DNA of 11,488 bases from Smittium culicis (lineage: Eukaryota > Kickxellomycota > Harpellomycetes > Harpellales > Legeriomycetaceae), in contig LSSN01004919.1 in the NCBI GenBank assembly GCA_001970855.1, positions 1 to 11,488 of the forward strand, read 5' to 3'. A program made the translations under genes and the position numbers. Every line of letters starts with the position of its first letter. The stretch's first letter is position 1. A model generated the notes under the pieces. The model worked only from the letters and a program-made list of their open reading frames with translations, searched no databases and had not been told where the DNA came from. Positions 1-10,539 of the stretch are shown here, piece after piece.

Positions 1-315
1 AAAATAAAATAAAATAAAATAAAATAAAATAAAATAAAATAAAATAAAATAAAATAAAATAAAATAAAATAAAATAAAATAAAATAAAATAAAATAAAAT
101 AAAATAAAATAAAATAAAATAAAATAAAATAAAATAAAATAAAATAAAATAAAATAAAATAAAATAAAATAAAATAAAATAAAATAAAATAAAATAAAAT
201 AAAATAAAATAAAATAAAATAAAATAAAATAAAATAAAATAAAATAAAATAAAATAAAATAAAATAAAATAAAATAAAATAAAATAAAATAAAATAAAAT
301 AAAATAAAATAAAAT
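1..315. repeat. Perfect AAAAT pentanucleotide microsatellite, 63 copies
   Basis: The first 315 bases are AAAAT repeated 63 times without a single interruption, ending where the sequence changes to unique AT-rich DNA (aaaatacactc). The array reaches the left edge, so its true length is unknown. It carries no reading frame of interest. Uninterrupted arrays of this length usually mutate quickly by slippage. It could also mark a contig end or a collapsed repeat in the assembly. The unit has no G, so it is unlike ordinary G-rich telomere repeats. Confidence 0.98.
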
Positions 316-535
316 ACACTCTTTTTATCATCTATAATACATCGCTTTATTTTTTGCATGTAGAAATCAAATAATTAACCTTTAATAAAAATTCAATCAA
401 TTAAGAAGCTATATAATATATCATACATTCTAAAATACTACCTCAAATAGCATCTCGGAACAGAAATAATTATTTTTTCAAAAATGATTTATACTTGTTT
501 ACATTAAAATATTAATATTGATTTCTGGTTCTAGC
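316..535. other. AT-rich spacer between the microsatellite and the first ORF
   Basis: This is 220 bases of unique AT-rich sequence with no open frame of note. It lies downstream of the minus-strand ORF at 536-994 and would hold that gene's 3' untranslated region if the gene is real. I saw nothing else in it. Confidence 0.6.
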
Positions 536-994
536 CTAATAAATACTACCGATTCTCAGATCTTTTAAGCTATTTCTTTTCATTTTATGATACATGTATA
601 TAATAAATAGCATCGACAGCACTAACACAGAAATACACGTGATTGTTGTAGCAAGTAAAAATTTATCTGAAAATATGTCTTTATTGTGATTTGCGACTTT
701 AAAGTTAATATTTGAACCATCTATTTTATTCATTGTTGATCTTGTGTTATGGCCCTTATCATAAGGCTCATATTCAGAGTTAATGTTCATGTCAAATGTA
801 ATCTTCTCTAAATATACACTATTTCCACTTACAAATTTCTGATCTTGAGTGGCCATATCCCTTCTGTCATATTTACTTGACTTAGATATTTTTCTCTCTC
901 GTCTTTTCGAATATCTAAATCGTCCAGCTTTACTCACCAATTTCTTATTTTTCTTTTCAAAAAAGTTGCCTGCACTCGTGGAATCTTTGATCAT
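536..994 (-). CDS. Hypothetical single-pass membrane protein, 152 aa
   Basis: I do not recognise this protein. It is an intronless open frame of 152 codons, long for such AT-rich DNA, ending in TAG. The N-terminal half is strongly basic (residues about 15-45, many Lys/Arg, with an RRER stretch near 31). A polar, Asn/Asp-rich middle follows. One clear hydrophobic segment lies at about residues 112-135 (starts FLLATTITC, ends FIIYMY). It is followed by a short basic tail with Lys and Arg (HKMKR). This is the layout of a small protein with one membrane span close to the C-terminus. There is no obvious signal peptide. The ATG has an A at -3, and an in-frame stop lies about 30 nt upstream, so this is the likely start unless an upstream exon is spliced in; the bases just before it (TTAACAG) could serve as a splice acceptor. 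Whether it is expressed is unknown, and a chance ORF cannot be excluded. Confidence 0.45.
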   Translation of the reverse strand: MIKDSTSAGNFFEKKNKKLVSKAGRFRYSKRRERKISKSSKYDRRDMATQDQKFVSGNSVYLEKITFDMNINSEYEPYDKGHNTRSTMNKIDGSNINFKVANHNKDIFSDKFLLATTITCISVLVLSMLFIIYMYHKMKRNSLKDLRIGSIY

Positions 995-1076
995 TCTGTT
1001 AATATAATTATTTGACCTTTTTTAATATAATATTTAAAATAGACCTTTGAAAATTTTCTTCTTTTTTTTCTCCCGC

Positions 1077-1093
1077 AAAAAAAAAAAAAAAAA
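1077..1093. repeat. A17 homopolymer next to a pyrimidine tract
   Basis: Seventeen consecutive A residues follow directly after a T/C-rich tract that ends in tcccgc. The tract lies about 80 bases upstream of the ATG of the minus-strand ORF at 536-994. Poly(dA:dT) tracts often keep promoters free of nucleosomes in fungi, so this may be part of that gene's promoter. This is inferred from position alone. Confidence 0.55.
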
Positions 1094-1958
1094 GTAATGG
1101 AATAAAATTGTTGAGATATTTGTTGATATTTTTTTTATAACATTTTCTTGTTTATATTATATATATTTGCAATATAGTTGCATACCTAAAAATATATCAT
1201 GGGAAAATTTTTTTAACGATATAAATTTTTAAAGAAGAATATTTCTTAAAAATAGTTTATATACATCTATTTTTTACTTTCGTGTTAAGGCTTTTATTAA
1301 TGAGAAATAGCTGTTTTAATATTTATTATAAAATTAGATATATTTTAACTTTTTGTGACTTGTGTATTAATTGTTTATATTTTTTTTTTTTTGAAGAATA
1401 TGATTTCTATTATAAATAATAATTTTAAAAATAAAAATTCATCGCTCAGTTGAAATAGCCTTGGTGTTTATCTTATGACAGCTAATACGAAAATATTATA
1501 AAAAAAACATGATTTTATGAGGCTTAAAAGCGATAAATTTCAACCTGATAATAGCTTATTTTTAATAAAAATATTTTATATTTTAACGCTAATAAAAGTA
1601 AATGCTTTACGAATCGAAGTTTTAGCTTTAGTAAATACAAAACGGTGCTAATAATACTAGTTTTTATTTTTATTGAAAATTATCCATTTTTTATATACTG
1701 ATTTGCATTTAGAGTCATATTAGCGTCTAGTTTGATAGTAAATCTGAATTCTATTTCTATAATGTTCCAAAAAATCAATAATTCTTCTTTGAATTTTGTA
1801 TAAAATATTATACCTACACAAATTTAAAAAAAAAATAGTAAAGTTAATAATAGCATGACCTAATGAATTTTTTTTTTATAGTTCATATTCAGGTGCTGAT
1901 ATATAAACTTATAAAAAACCATTTCTTACGCATAATTTCATTGGAAGTACAAGATTGC

Positions 1959-1977
1959 TTTCAATTTTAAATTGAAA
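1959..1977. repeat. Near-perfect 19-nt palindrome
   Basis: The arms TTTCAATTT and AAATTGAAA are perfect reverse complements separated by one T. In DNA this AT-rich such a palindrome can arise by chance. No neighbouring gene explains it. Confidence 0.7.
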
Positions 1978-4900
1978 TTTCGTATTATTCATACCTAAAT
2001 TCAAAGTTAATATGCACAAATCTTCTTATGCCAAATATATATGAATAAATAATAATTATAAAGCTTTAGCACTTGTCAAAAAAAATAAACATGCGAGAAC
2101 ATTTTAACTCGTCTTTGTAGCGTAACCTGTATAAGTTTGTTTAAGTAAATGTTGTTTATGAAAATTATAATCAAAATGATAAGAATTGATACTTTTTTCA
2201 TAAATATGAATCGCTATTACACACTTACATTGTAGATGTATATTTATCTTCAAACCATGGTTAAATCACATTTCAATTGTTAAATATTTACATTCATATA
2301 CACTATATGATAGATTTTTGTCTCAGTTGGTTTAAATGGAGTGAAGCTTGCATTGAGTTAAAGTGAAATTTATATTAATCGATAATGAGTTATTCGATGT
2401 CTTTAACACAAGTTTATTACATTTCAGCTCGCAAATAAAGAATCGAAATACTAAAACTGTCATACTAACAATAAACTTGATTAAATAAAATATTTTTTAT
2501 CTTTACTACCTATAAACCAAGATATACAAAGATATTTAAAATATATAAAAATTAAAGTATGTTGCTAGATATTTTCATCAAGCTTAGTTTAAACTTAATG
2601 CCATTGATATAAAGAAAGTGGATCCATCTTTAAATTGCTAAAAGAAATGAGCAATGTTTTTAAACTCTGCCATGATAATCTTTATTATATACCAGAGAAA
2701 TTTAATTATTTACTTGTTTGTTTTACTCTAGAAGCAGAATTTTATTCTTTCCTTTAAGATAACCGATAAAATCCATTTTTTTCATGTCAAAGCTATGAAT
2801 AGAACTATACTATCGAAAATTTACAGGATTGTATTTACATCACATCAAACGCTTTATATAATATTGGCCACAATAGAATTTTTTTATTTTTTTTTCTAAA
2901 GCTACACAAAGTTTAAATTATTACATTTTAAGAGACTAGAAATAATTTAAAAAGATGTTTTTTTAAATATATATACAAAAAGCAATTTATTTACTTGTTC
3001 AATATTATATTAGTTTCATTTGTGGCTAACTCGGAAACTCTTCATAAATGATGAATCTAACTTATTTAATTTTATATAAACAACTTATAATCAAGGTCAG
3101 AAAAAAAAAACTATTATTGTTTTTATGAAGTTCGAATATCCTATATCTAGTTTTTTTATGCTGTTAATATATAACATAACTTACCTCTGTTAAATTTTTC
3201 TTTCTTTCGACTATTAAAATAAATTTAAAAAGAATCTAGAATGAAGGGAATAATTCTTTATAAAAGTTTTTTATGTTATCAACTCACTATAACTGTCCTA
3301 GCTTTTTAAACTGGATTTATTTAAAAAAAAACAAGGTTTATTTGGGTTTAAGCTTCGCCAAAAATTATTGTATAACCCACGCCTTAATAAAAAAACTGGG
3401 ATCAATATTTTTATTTCATGTTTATAATTTTAAAACAAAGCTAACTTGGATTACTAAATATAAATAAAGAAAATAATTAGACTTTTTTTATAACTTTTTT
3501 ATCTTCTTAATTTATTTCTTTAAAATTACGATTGCCTATTGTATATCAAAGTCTTGTGATTCAACAATTTAAACAGAATAATATTTTTCAGTTTAGATCT
3601 TCGGAACTTTAAAAGAGGTTAATGATATACCAGTAGATAATAAAAACTACAACTCATATGAATAATAAAATCCATAGAAACATTATAAAATTAAGATTAT
3701 ACATTTATAGAAAGTTTGAATGTTTTTAATGAATCGCAGAAAATTAACTTCTTGTGGTTTTTAAAACTTCATAAGCGGTAATCATTGCTATATGAGTATG
3801 TTTAATTGAGCTTTCTAAAAAATATGATTATATTTGGAAATAGGAAAAACGGATATATTAATTAACTATAAAATATCATCTATAGAATTTTATAACACAT
3901 AAAATACTTTCTACAAATCAGCTAAAAAATTTTTTGATTAATCTTTGCTCAGAATAAAAAAAATCTCACCTACTCACTAGTTCTAAATATTTTATATAGT
4001 TATAACTATACGATCTTTGAATTTAGTATAGCGGAAAACAATAGTAAAAAAAGTAATGTTGAATGTAATTCTAATTGTAATTAAATGGGGTTTTGAATTG
4101 ATGTAAAATAAATAATTTCAAACCATTTTGTTTAGGTCTGTACAAAAACTGGTAAATATTGTATATGTAAAATAAAATGAAAATATTTTATAGCATATAA
4201 TGAAATTATTTTATCTGATAAAGCTAAAAAATTAACTATTTTATCAAAATAAAAAATTATTCGATTGATTTATAAGACCGCCAAATACATATTCTGTTTT
4301 AAAAGTTCCTAAATTTAGATAACTATTTAAGATTAAATGATTAATCTCCTTCGCCACATCATAATATTATTCAGATTAACTTGATATTGATTATTGTGTC
4401 ATTAGAAAAAAAATTTTATCAGTATTTACCAAATTAAATGATAAAATTTATTTTATTCTTGTTATAATATTTCCTTTTCATCAGAATAGTAAATGAAGCA
4501 TTAAGTTGCAAGTCAATTGAGCAAAAAATTAGAATAATTTAAAGAATTCCAATAATCTATTGATCAAACTCATAAGTGTCAATTTTTTGGAAATTTTCAA
4601 TTCTTACTTTATCAAGTATATATATCGAATAACTCAATGATGTATTAAACTCCAACATTCACACTACAAAAAATATAATTATATACATTAGAATTATTCG
4701 TAAATATTTTTTTGCACACTTCAGTAAATACTATCAGAATATCTGCATATTTTTTATTGAAGGCCAACTCTAGAAACATGTTTAAATAATTTTCTAGAAT
4801 ATTTTTAGGATTTTCATTGAAAGAAACTATTTATTCTTGCTAATGAATGTGCAGCACATTTTTTACTATACTGTGCCAAAAAATATATATATAGGCTAAA

Positions 4901-5031
4901 AATCGAACTGTTTATTTTATAAAAAATAAAAATAATAGTGTGTATATTAACAATTGAGTTATGATTAAAAAAGAGTGACATAAGATGAAGAAAATAATAT
5001 CACAATACTTATAAGCAACAGTAATATTTTG

Positions 5032-5045
5032 ATATATATATATAT
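5032..5045. repeat. Short (AT)n run just 3' of ALG9
   Basis: Seven AT dinucleotides in a row lie about 40 bases beyond the ALG9 stop codon on its 3' side. Such AT/TA stretches are common near fungal 3' ends and can help polyadenylation (efficiency-element-like). No canonical AATAAA is obvious right next to it on the minus strand. Confidence 0.5.
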
Positions 5046-5084
5046 AGAATAAAAATAATGGAAATAAAAGCATTTAGAAAAAAG

Positions 5085-7490
5085 TTATTTACGTGACGGT
5101 TTGAGAAGACAAATATTTCCCCATCTGTTAGATGGTTCTTTTTTTAGTAGCTTATCCAAAATCAACCTTAGTGGATACGGTGTGTAGAATGATCTAACCC
5201 ATAAAGGCGAGTTTTCAGGATTTAAAAATGGCAAACATTCAACTATATCCCATGTTTGATGCATTTTAGAAAAATTTGGTTCCAAGTTATGGTTATGATT
5301 ATCTTCTTCGAATTTACTTGCCGTATCTGTATCCATGTAATATCCTGATTCTTTATCAATTGATTCGCTGTAATCAATATCAATCAAATAATCGCAGAAT
5401 TTTTCTGGCTGGCCTGAAAGAACGTGACTTGGTTCGAATTCATTCAAACAATTTGTATCTCTAATTACTTTTGATGTTGACTCTGTGATGGTATTGTTAT
5501 GAGAGACTGGAACGAAATCTCCAGGAAGTAAGCCATCAAACTTGGATTTTAAAAAGACCAATTGAAAGTTATCTGGTAAAAAAAAATGCGATGGAAACCT
5601 GTACCAATCTTTTCCAATGCAGACTTTTTTATTATCACTGTAGTTTGTATTTTCATTATTTTCGTTTTTAGAACTAAGTTTAAGAGTGTTTAAAATCTGT
5701 TTTTTTAATGAAGTTCCTATTGGCAACTCAGCGTGACTTTGTTTAAGATTGAAAAGTGGGTTGTATATTAGCATTGATGAAGAATAGTTGTTGTAAATAG
5801 CTAATGAGCGTGAAATACTTATAGCGCTAGAAATTAGTAAAATTAACCAAGAATAAGTTCGAGCCCCGTACTCTAAATCTTGCAATTTTATAAAATTTTG
5901 AGATAGGTTTGTCATTTGAGTGGAGATGACTCTTAGTGTTTCAAAGCTTATTGATGAGCAAAGGCATATCAACGGATACATTGGGACCAAAAATCTTTCT
6001 TCTTTATGTGGCTGGAGAGATAAAATGATTACCATGAGTGTAACAGGTAAGGCTCTAATGCAAACCAACGTTGTAGTAGATGTAGGGGTTACGAGAGCTT
6101 TTAACTCTTCGTTTAACTTTTTGGAAGGAACAGAATCTTCGTTTTTATTTGATGCATTTGATTTAATTATTTCGCTTAGCAGCGATTGAACAAACAGCAA
6201 AGGGATAGTTAAAAGCGAGAAAATAAAGATAAAGTTCCAATTCAGAAAGCCGTTAACTAAATAAAAATACCAGGGTTCAGTCCCATAAAGGTTAGGCCCC
6301 AACACTTTAGATTGGTCAGATAAAAATAGCTTCGGGAATATATTGTAAATCACTTGGTTTAAAGAAGGGAGCACTAGTCGACCATAATAGTTGGAGTCAA
6401 ATAACATTGAAGGAGTGAGTACAAGTAGGAGAGAAATCGCTGAAGAAATAGTTAGAGAAAATACTCTCTTTATTCTCCAATTTTTAGATATGTCCTTAAT
6501 CTGCAAAATGGTAGAATCTTTATCAAAAGTTTCGCTTCCTCTTACAAATATATGTTCAAATATCCAAGGAATTAACAGAACGCCAGCGTATGGCCATCCC
6601 CATATACAAGCAACCGAAAATAAAGATAAGCATATTGTAGCTCTTGTTAATCCGCGTAAAAAGTCCAGCGTCGGTGAAGAAATCATTCCCCAAGAAAATG
6701 CGAGCATTATAAGCTGCATTGACAAAGTTCCGGGTAAAAATGAAGAGCCAGAATGATACATTCCAGCACCAAATATTAGCGAAATGAAAGTATGAAGTGC
6801 TACTCTACCTCCCATATTATCATTTATTGAACTGATAAAAACAGATTCGCATAAAGAAGTGATGACTGAAATAATAATTCTAGTGATGTAAAAAACGTGT
6901 TTCTAATATTTTAATGAAAATAATAAAATAGGGTTAGAATAAAAATTATTGATATACTAAAAAAGATTGATACCTTTTGTGTGAATCCATAAAAAAAATG
7001 AAGAAATTTAATTAAGTATGAATACAGCTTAAGAGTGAACCAAGATCGTAACGCATATTGAGGTGCATATTCCCAAGTTTGTTTTCCATATCCAAAAAGC
7101 AAAAAGTGAAAGGGCTCGAAATAATTATATACCTCATCGCAATCTTGAATAGGCGAAGTAAGGGCGGAAACTAATCTAACAATTGTTATAAATCTGAATA
7201 TTATTTTCCAGCTTGGGATAAATATAGAATTTTGAGCCTCGGGGGAAGATTCTGTCGCAGAATCAGTAGAATTTCTATTGTGGAAAGATTGTATTTAAAA
7301 TTTGATTAAAATTATAATTATCTAACAAAAGAACGGAAAAATAGCGATTTTTAATAAAAAATTGTTACTGAGGTTCATTTGGAACTCCGCTAACTGATGG
7401 CTTTTCTTTAGGACTTGCAGAATCATTCGCAGGCTTTTTAACATATCTCTTTTTTATTACTCTTCTTGACCCTCCTATCTTGCTCTCCAT
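5085..7490 (-). CDS. ALG9: ALG9, ER alpha-1,2-mannosyltransferase (GT22), 3 exons, 746 aa
   Basis: This is the dolichol-phosphate-mannose-dependent mannosyltransferase that adds the seventh and ninth mannoses to the lipid-linked oligosaccharide in the ER lumen for N-glycosylation. The exons on the minus strand are 7490-7369, 7274-6974 and 6902-5085, and all junctions keep frame. Residues 1-57 form a basic, polar cytosolic tail. The first lumenal loop holds the GT22 acidic pair in DCDEVYNYFEP (Asp87/Glu88), followed by QTWEYAPQYALRS (about 106-118). Then come LYGTEPWYFYLVNGFLN (346-362), the family hallmark HKEERF (440-445), and a lumenal C-terminal part with KDWYRFPSHFFLPDN (572-586). By eye there are about ten or more membrane segments. 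The protein is longer than yeast or human ALG9 (about 555 and 611 aa). The extra length sits in a hydrophilic insert at about 384-413, an Asn-rich one at about 553-566 and an acidic stretch at about 649-690. The start ATG has A at -3 and G at +4. The stop is TAA. Identity is firm; inserts could partly be unrecognised introns, but they stay in frame. Confidence 0.95.
6903..6973 (-). other. ALG9 intron 2 (71 nt)
   Basis: A GT-AG intron: the donor is AAAAG/GTATCA and the acceptor is AATATTAG/AAACAC. A branch-point-like TTCTAACC lies about 30 nt before the acceptor. Splicing joins FYGFTQK to KHVFYITR in phase 0, restoring the ALG9 membrane segment. If it were retained the frame would run into a stop within the intron. 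Confidence 0.9.
7275..7368 (-). other. ALG9 intron 1 (94 nt)
   Basis: A GT-AG intron with donor CCTCA/GTAACA and acceptor CCACAATAG/AAATTC. It interrupts a Gln codon (phase 2) in the non-conserved N-terminal tail, so homology does not test it directly. Frame continuity and the good start codon upstream are the support. Skipping this join would leave no start before the conserved region. Confidence 0.75.
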
Positions 7491-7542
7491 ATTTGCAAAA
7501 TATTATCTTTGTAGGCTTTTATTGAGTTTGGGATTATAGTGT

Positions 7543-7550
7543 TTTATATA
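7543..7550 (-). promoter_or_regulatory. TATA-like box upstream of ALG9
   Basis: On the minus strand the sequence reads TATATAAAAC, a close match to the TATAWAAR consensus, beginning 60 nt before the ALG9 ATG at 7490. The position suits a fungal promoter with a short 5' leader. In DNA this AT-rich a chance match is possible. Confidence 0.4.
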
Positions 7551-7666
7551 TGGCACTTAAATGTATGTATTTTCAAATTTTTTATAAATTCTATATTAAC
7601 AAACAGGTATGTATAATTTGTGCGGGGAGAGGGAAGTATATTAAAAAAACCTTAACCAGCAAATCG

Positions 7667-7678
7667 AGCCATATGGCT
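7667..7678. repeat. 12-nt perfect palindrome upstream of ALG9
   Basis: AGCCATATGGCT is its own reverse complement. It lies about 180 bases upstream of the ALG9 start, in the most GC-rich patch of the spacer. GCTAGC, itself a 6-nt palindrome, follows two bases later. It could be a binding site for a dimeric regulator, but that is inferred from symmetry and position only. Confidence 0.5.
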
Positions 7679-8865
7679 TGCTAGCTATTCAAATCGGAGT
7701 GGTACCAAAAACCGATTGATTTATTAATGATATTTACACTCTGAATTGCTAGCCAATAATCTCTAGCTTAGAATGCGCTAATTCTGCATACAATTTTGTT
7801 CATTCTATGCTCAAAACTTCACACACTCGTAGCTAGTATGTTATTTTAAAGCAGCATAAGATATACTCATGAACATCATATTCATATACATCTCCAAATT
7901 TTTTTTGATATAATAGCTTTCAGAAAAAATATATTAAAACTCCTGACTAATCCATCCAGCAGCCAATTGCTCTCTAATACATCGAAAATCTTGGTATATA
8001 TTTTATTGCATTTCATTTCATTATACATTTAATATCGATTCGCACTTTTCAATACTGATAAAATGCTAAAATTATCCATAATATTATGATATTAAATTAT
8101 AATGCTAATTTTTTCAGTTCAATAAAAATCTACCGTCCTGATAGAATTGGCCCTTTCATTCACAGAGCGATACTAAACATTAATTATCTTGTAGCTGAAT
8201 CTTTATAGACATTTTATATGTTTTCTGTTAGATTTTTTCAAACCAGTGGAATTATCATTTAAGGATAAATATTATTTATATTGAGTAGAATCGACTATTT
8301 TTAGTGAACTAAAAAATTATACCGCTTATAAGAGGGTCCAAGACTAATTTTATTTAATTTCGCCATTAAAAAAGTAAAATATAACAAAATTTTCAATCAA
8401 ATATCAAATGATAAGTATTTTTTTACGACGAAAATTTTCAAGTCTTCAGTTATTGATTCACAAGTAATTATATTATATTCATTCAAAAAATAGTTCTTAT
8501 TTTATGTGCTATAAATATATTACGAACTGCAACATATTTTTTACGCAGAAAAATCTTAATTACAAAGGTATTATGTACCTTCCATATTTATCAAAGACAT
8601 TAATAATCCTCAAAATTTAAATTTTATATTGTACAGTATATGATCTCAATAAGTGTAAAGATCATTATTGTAGCATCAAAAATAGGATATTATTTATTGT
8701 TCTGGGGGGTTTGATTTAAACAGATAAGCTTATTGTTTTATGATATAGACATAAGTAAATCGCTGGCATGTACAACAATAGTATTTTGCATACAAATAAT
8801 AGTATTAATTCAGAAATTTTTGTAGTTTTCAGGTTTCAGCTGTAAACTAGAAGATAGAGCAAAGA

Positions 8866-9579
<714 letters not shown>

Positions 9580-10107
9580 TATTGATATTTATTTCTTGAT
9601 ATTGTCGGTATTAAATTTAGTATGCAAAAAATATAAAAGGTAAAAAAGATAAATTAAACTCTTGATAAAATTATATTGTTGGTACTTTGTAGAATTCTTG
9701 GGCCAAATATGCAAAATACTAATTTTTCATTGGTTGGGTTTTCAAAATACTACCAGCAAACCAATAACATTTGTTTTAGGCTATGCTCTTCATACACGAA
9801 TTTATACTAGTAAATAATTGGACCTTAATATCAATATGGGAGATTCTGAACGAAGAAAGCACTTTGCTGCAGTTATATTTTATTGGCACGAATAATCATT
9901 ATTGGTATTGACAAGGCATTTCATTTTTTCTATTTATAATTTTAATTATAAATTTTTATTTGCTAAAAAAAAAGAAATTATTTTGCTCATAACGAGTAAT
10001 TTTTTATGCGATATTATGCTCTGTAACATTTTACAGTATAAAATATACACCTTCATATAGAATCTCACATATCTCTAAATATTTCCTCACCCCGTTAGTG
10101 CGTGGCT

Positions 10108-10136
10108 AATCACATAAATTAGTCTAATATGTGATT
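10108..10136. repeat. Inverted repeat, 9-bp arms, 11-nt loop
   Basis: AATCACATA (10108-10116) and TATGTGATT (10128-10136) are exact reverse complements around an 11-nt AT-rich loop. It follows a GC-rich patch (ctcaccccgttagtgcgtggc). It might be a hairpin in a transcript, a regulator site or an end of an old small transposon; nothing here decides between these. Confidence 0.55.
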
Positions 10137-10164
10137 TTCAGCAGTTTATTAAATTTTTTTTTTT

Positions 10165-10185
10165 AAGAAAGCCTATGGGCTTCTT
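10165..10185. repeat. Hairpin with bulged A beside a T11 run
   Basis: AAGAA-a-GCC pairs with GGC-TTCTT around a TATG loop, giving 8 bp with one bulge. On the plus strand an uninterrupted T run (10154-10164) lies directly on its left. On the minus strand this reads as a hairpin followed by A11, about 100 bases beyond the stop of the orphan open frame at 10282. A hairpin plus an A tail can mark the 3' end of a retroposed sequence, but one example proves nothing. Confidence 0.4.
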
Positions 10186-10281
10186 TTACAATTATTTTTA
10201 AAGAAAATAAATAAAAAATAACAGGAAAAAAAAGAAATTATAATGTTGCTCTAAATCTATCTATTTATTTTGTCTAATTGT

Positions 10282-10539
10282 TTAACCACAGCTGTCGTGG
10301 AATATTGTCCTGTTTTCATTGTTTTTTTTGAACCACTTAGTTTTTATCTTTAACCAATTCGATTTTTTACCATCGCTATTACATCCATTAGTGTCATCCA
10401 TAATTCTCAACTTTACTTTATCCTTCCAGATGTTAAATAAAGTATACGGGACTGTATCAGTCTGGTTCAAATTTAGTTGAATTCTAGCTACATGCAATTC
10501 CCAAATTGCTTTGGCACATAAAATGCTATGATTTGGGAT
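10282..10539 (-). pseudogene. Unrecognised open stretch, possible exon or gene remnant
   Basis: An 85-codon open frame ending in TAA, bounded upstream by an in-frame TAA at about 10540-10542. It has no ATG near its start; the first in-frame ATG is in RIMDDTNG, past the middle. A real gene would therefore need an upstream exon, and a possible acceptor (AATCATAG/CATTTT) lies at 10526-10527. Its codons are more GC-balanced than the surroundings and the protein looks protein-like: Trp at several positions, AKAIWELHVARIQLNLNQ, then DTVPYTLFNIWKDKVKLR, then a lysine-rich tail. I do not recognise the family. It may be a decayed gene, a piece of a mobile element, or an exon of a gene running off to the right. 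No matching exon was found. Confidence 0.3.

Larger units (their letters stand above)
995..5084. other. Long AT-rich region without a supportable gene
   Basis: About 4.1 kb of very AT-rich DNA between the small ORF and the 3' end of ALG9. Stops are dense in all frames. The longest open stretch is 64 codons (3273-3467, plus), with no recognisable features. I found no tRNA-like T-loop or B-box, no rRNA or spliceosomal RNA signature, and no terminal repeats of a transposon. It holds homopolymer runs (A17 at 1077-1093, T13 at 1380-1392), a short palindrome at 1959-1977 and a small (TA)n run near 5032-5045. A gene made of very short exons, or a fast-evolving non-coding RNA, could be missed by eye. 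Confidence 0.7.
7491..8865. other. Intergenic spacer between ALG9 promoter and OCA1-like 3' end
   Basis: About 1.4 kb without a supportable gene. It carries the ALG9 upstream region at its left end and the downstream region of the OCA1-like gene at its right end. A slightly more GC-rich patch at about 7620-7840 holds the 12-nt palindrome AGCCATATGGCT (7667-7678). It also holds two copies of TTGCTAGC (7678-7685, 7747-7754) and further TAGC/GCTA words. The rest is plain AT-rich sequence. Confidence 0.65.
9580..10281. other. Spacer upstream of the OCA1-like gene
   Basis: About 700 bases of AT-rich DNA with no recognised gene. It includes the OCA1-like promoter region; no clear TATA box is seen, only TTTTATATTTT at about 9628-9638 on the minus strand. 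A tiny plus-strand open frame lies at 9836-9895 (19 codons). There is a loose inverted repeat ATTGGTT/AACCAAT at 9729-9765 and two hairpins described separately. Confidence 0.6.

Noticed and set aside
1..315. Telomere repeat or CRISPR array at the left end
   Set aside because: There are no spacers, so it is not CRISPR, and an AAAAT unit without G does not fit known telomere repeats; it is recorded as a microsatellite.
3273..3467. Plus-strand 64-codon open frame in the gene-poor region
   Set aside because: Composition follows the local AT bias, no recognisable domain, no splice partners or promoter context; such lengths occur by chance in several kilobases.
5276..5464. Plus-strand 62-codon open frame
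   Set aside because: Antisense to the ALG9 C-terminal coding region; no independent support.
5920..6189. Plus-strand 89-codon open frame
   Set aside because: Antisense to ALG9 exon 3, including the HKEERF region; it mirrors that gene's codon pattern and is not independent.
6391..6756. Plus-strand 121-codon open frame
   Set aside because: It lies wholly antisense to the conserved ALG9 coding exon and has no features of its own; it is a shadow frame.
6911..7102. Separate small membrane protein on the minus strand
   Set aside because: The frame is the end of ALG9 exon 2 read on into intron 2; the conserved part stops at the donor site at 6973.
10086..10140. Possible tRNA or other small RNA in the GC-richer patch
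   Set aside because: No acceptor stem, no T-loop GTTCGAATC motif and no anticodon arm could be fitted; only a simple inverted repeat remains.
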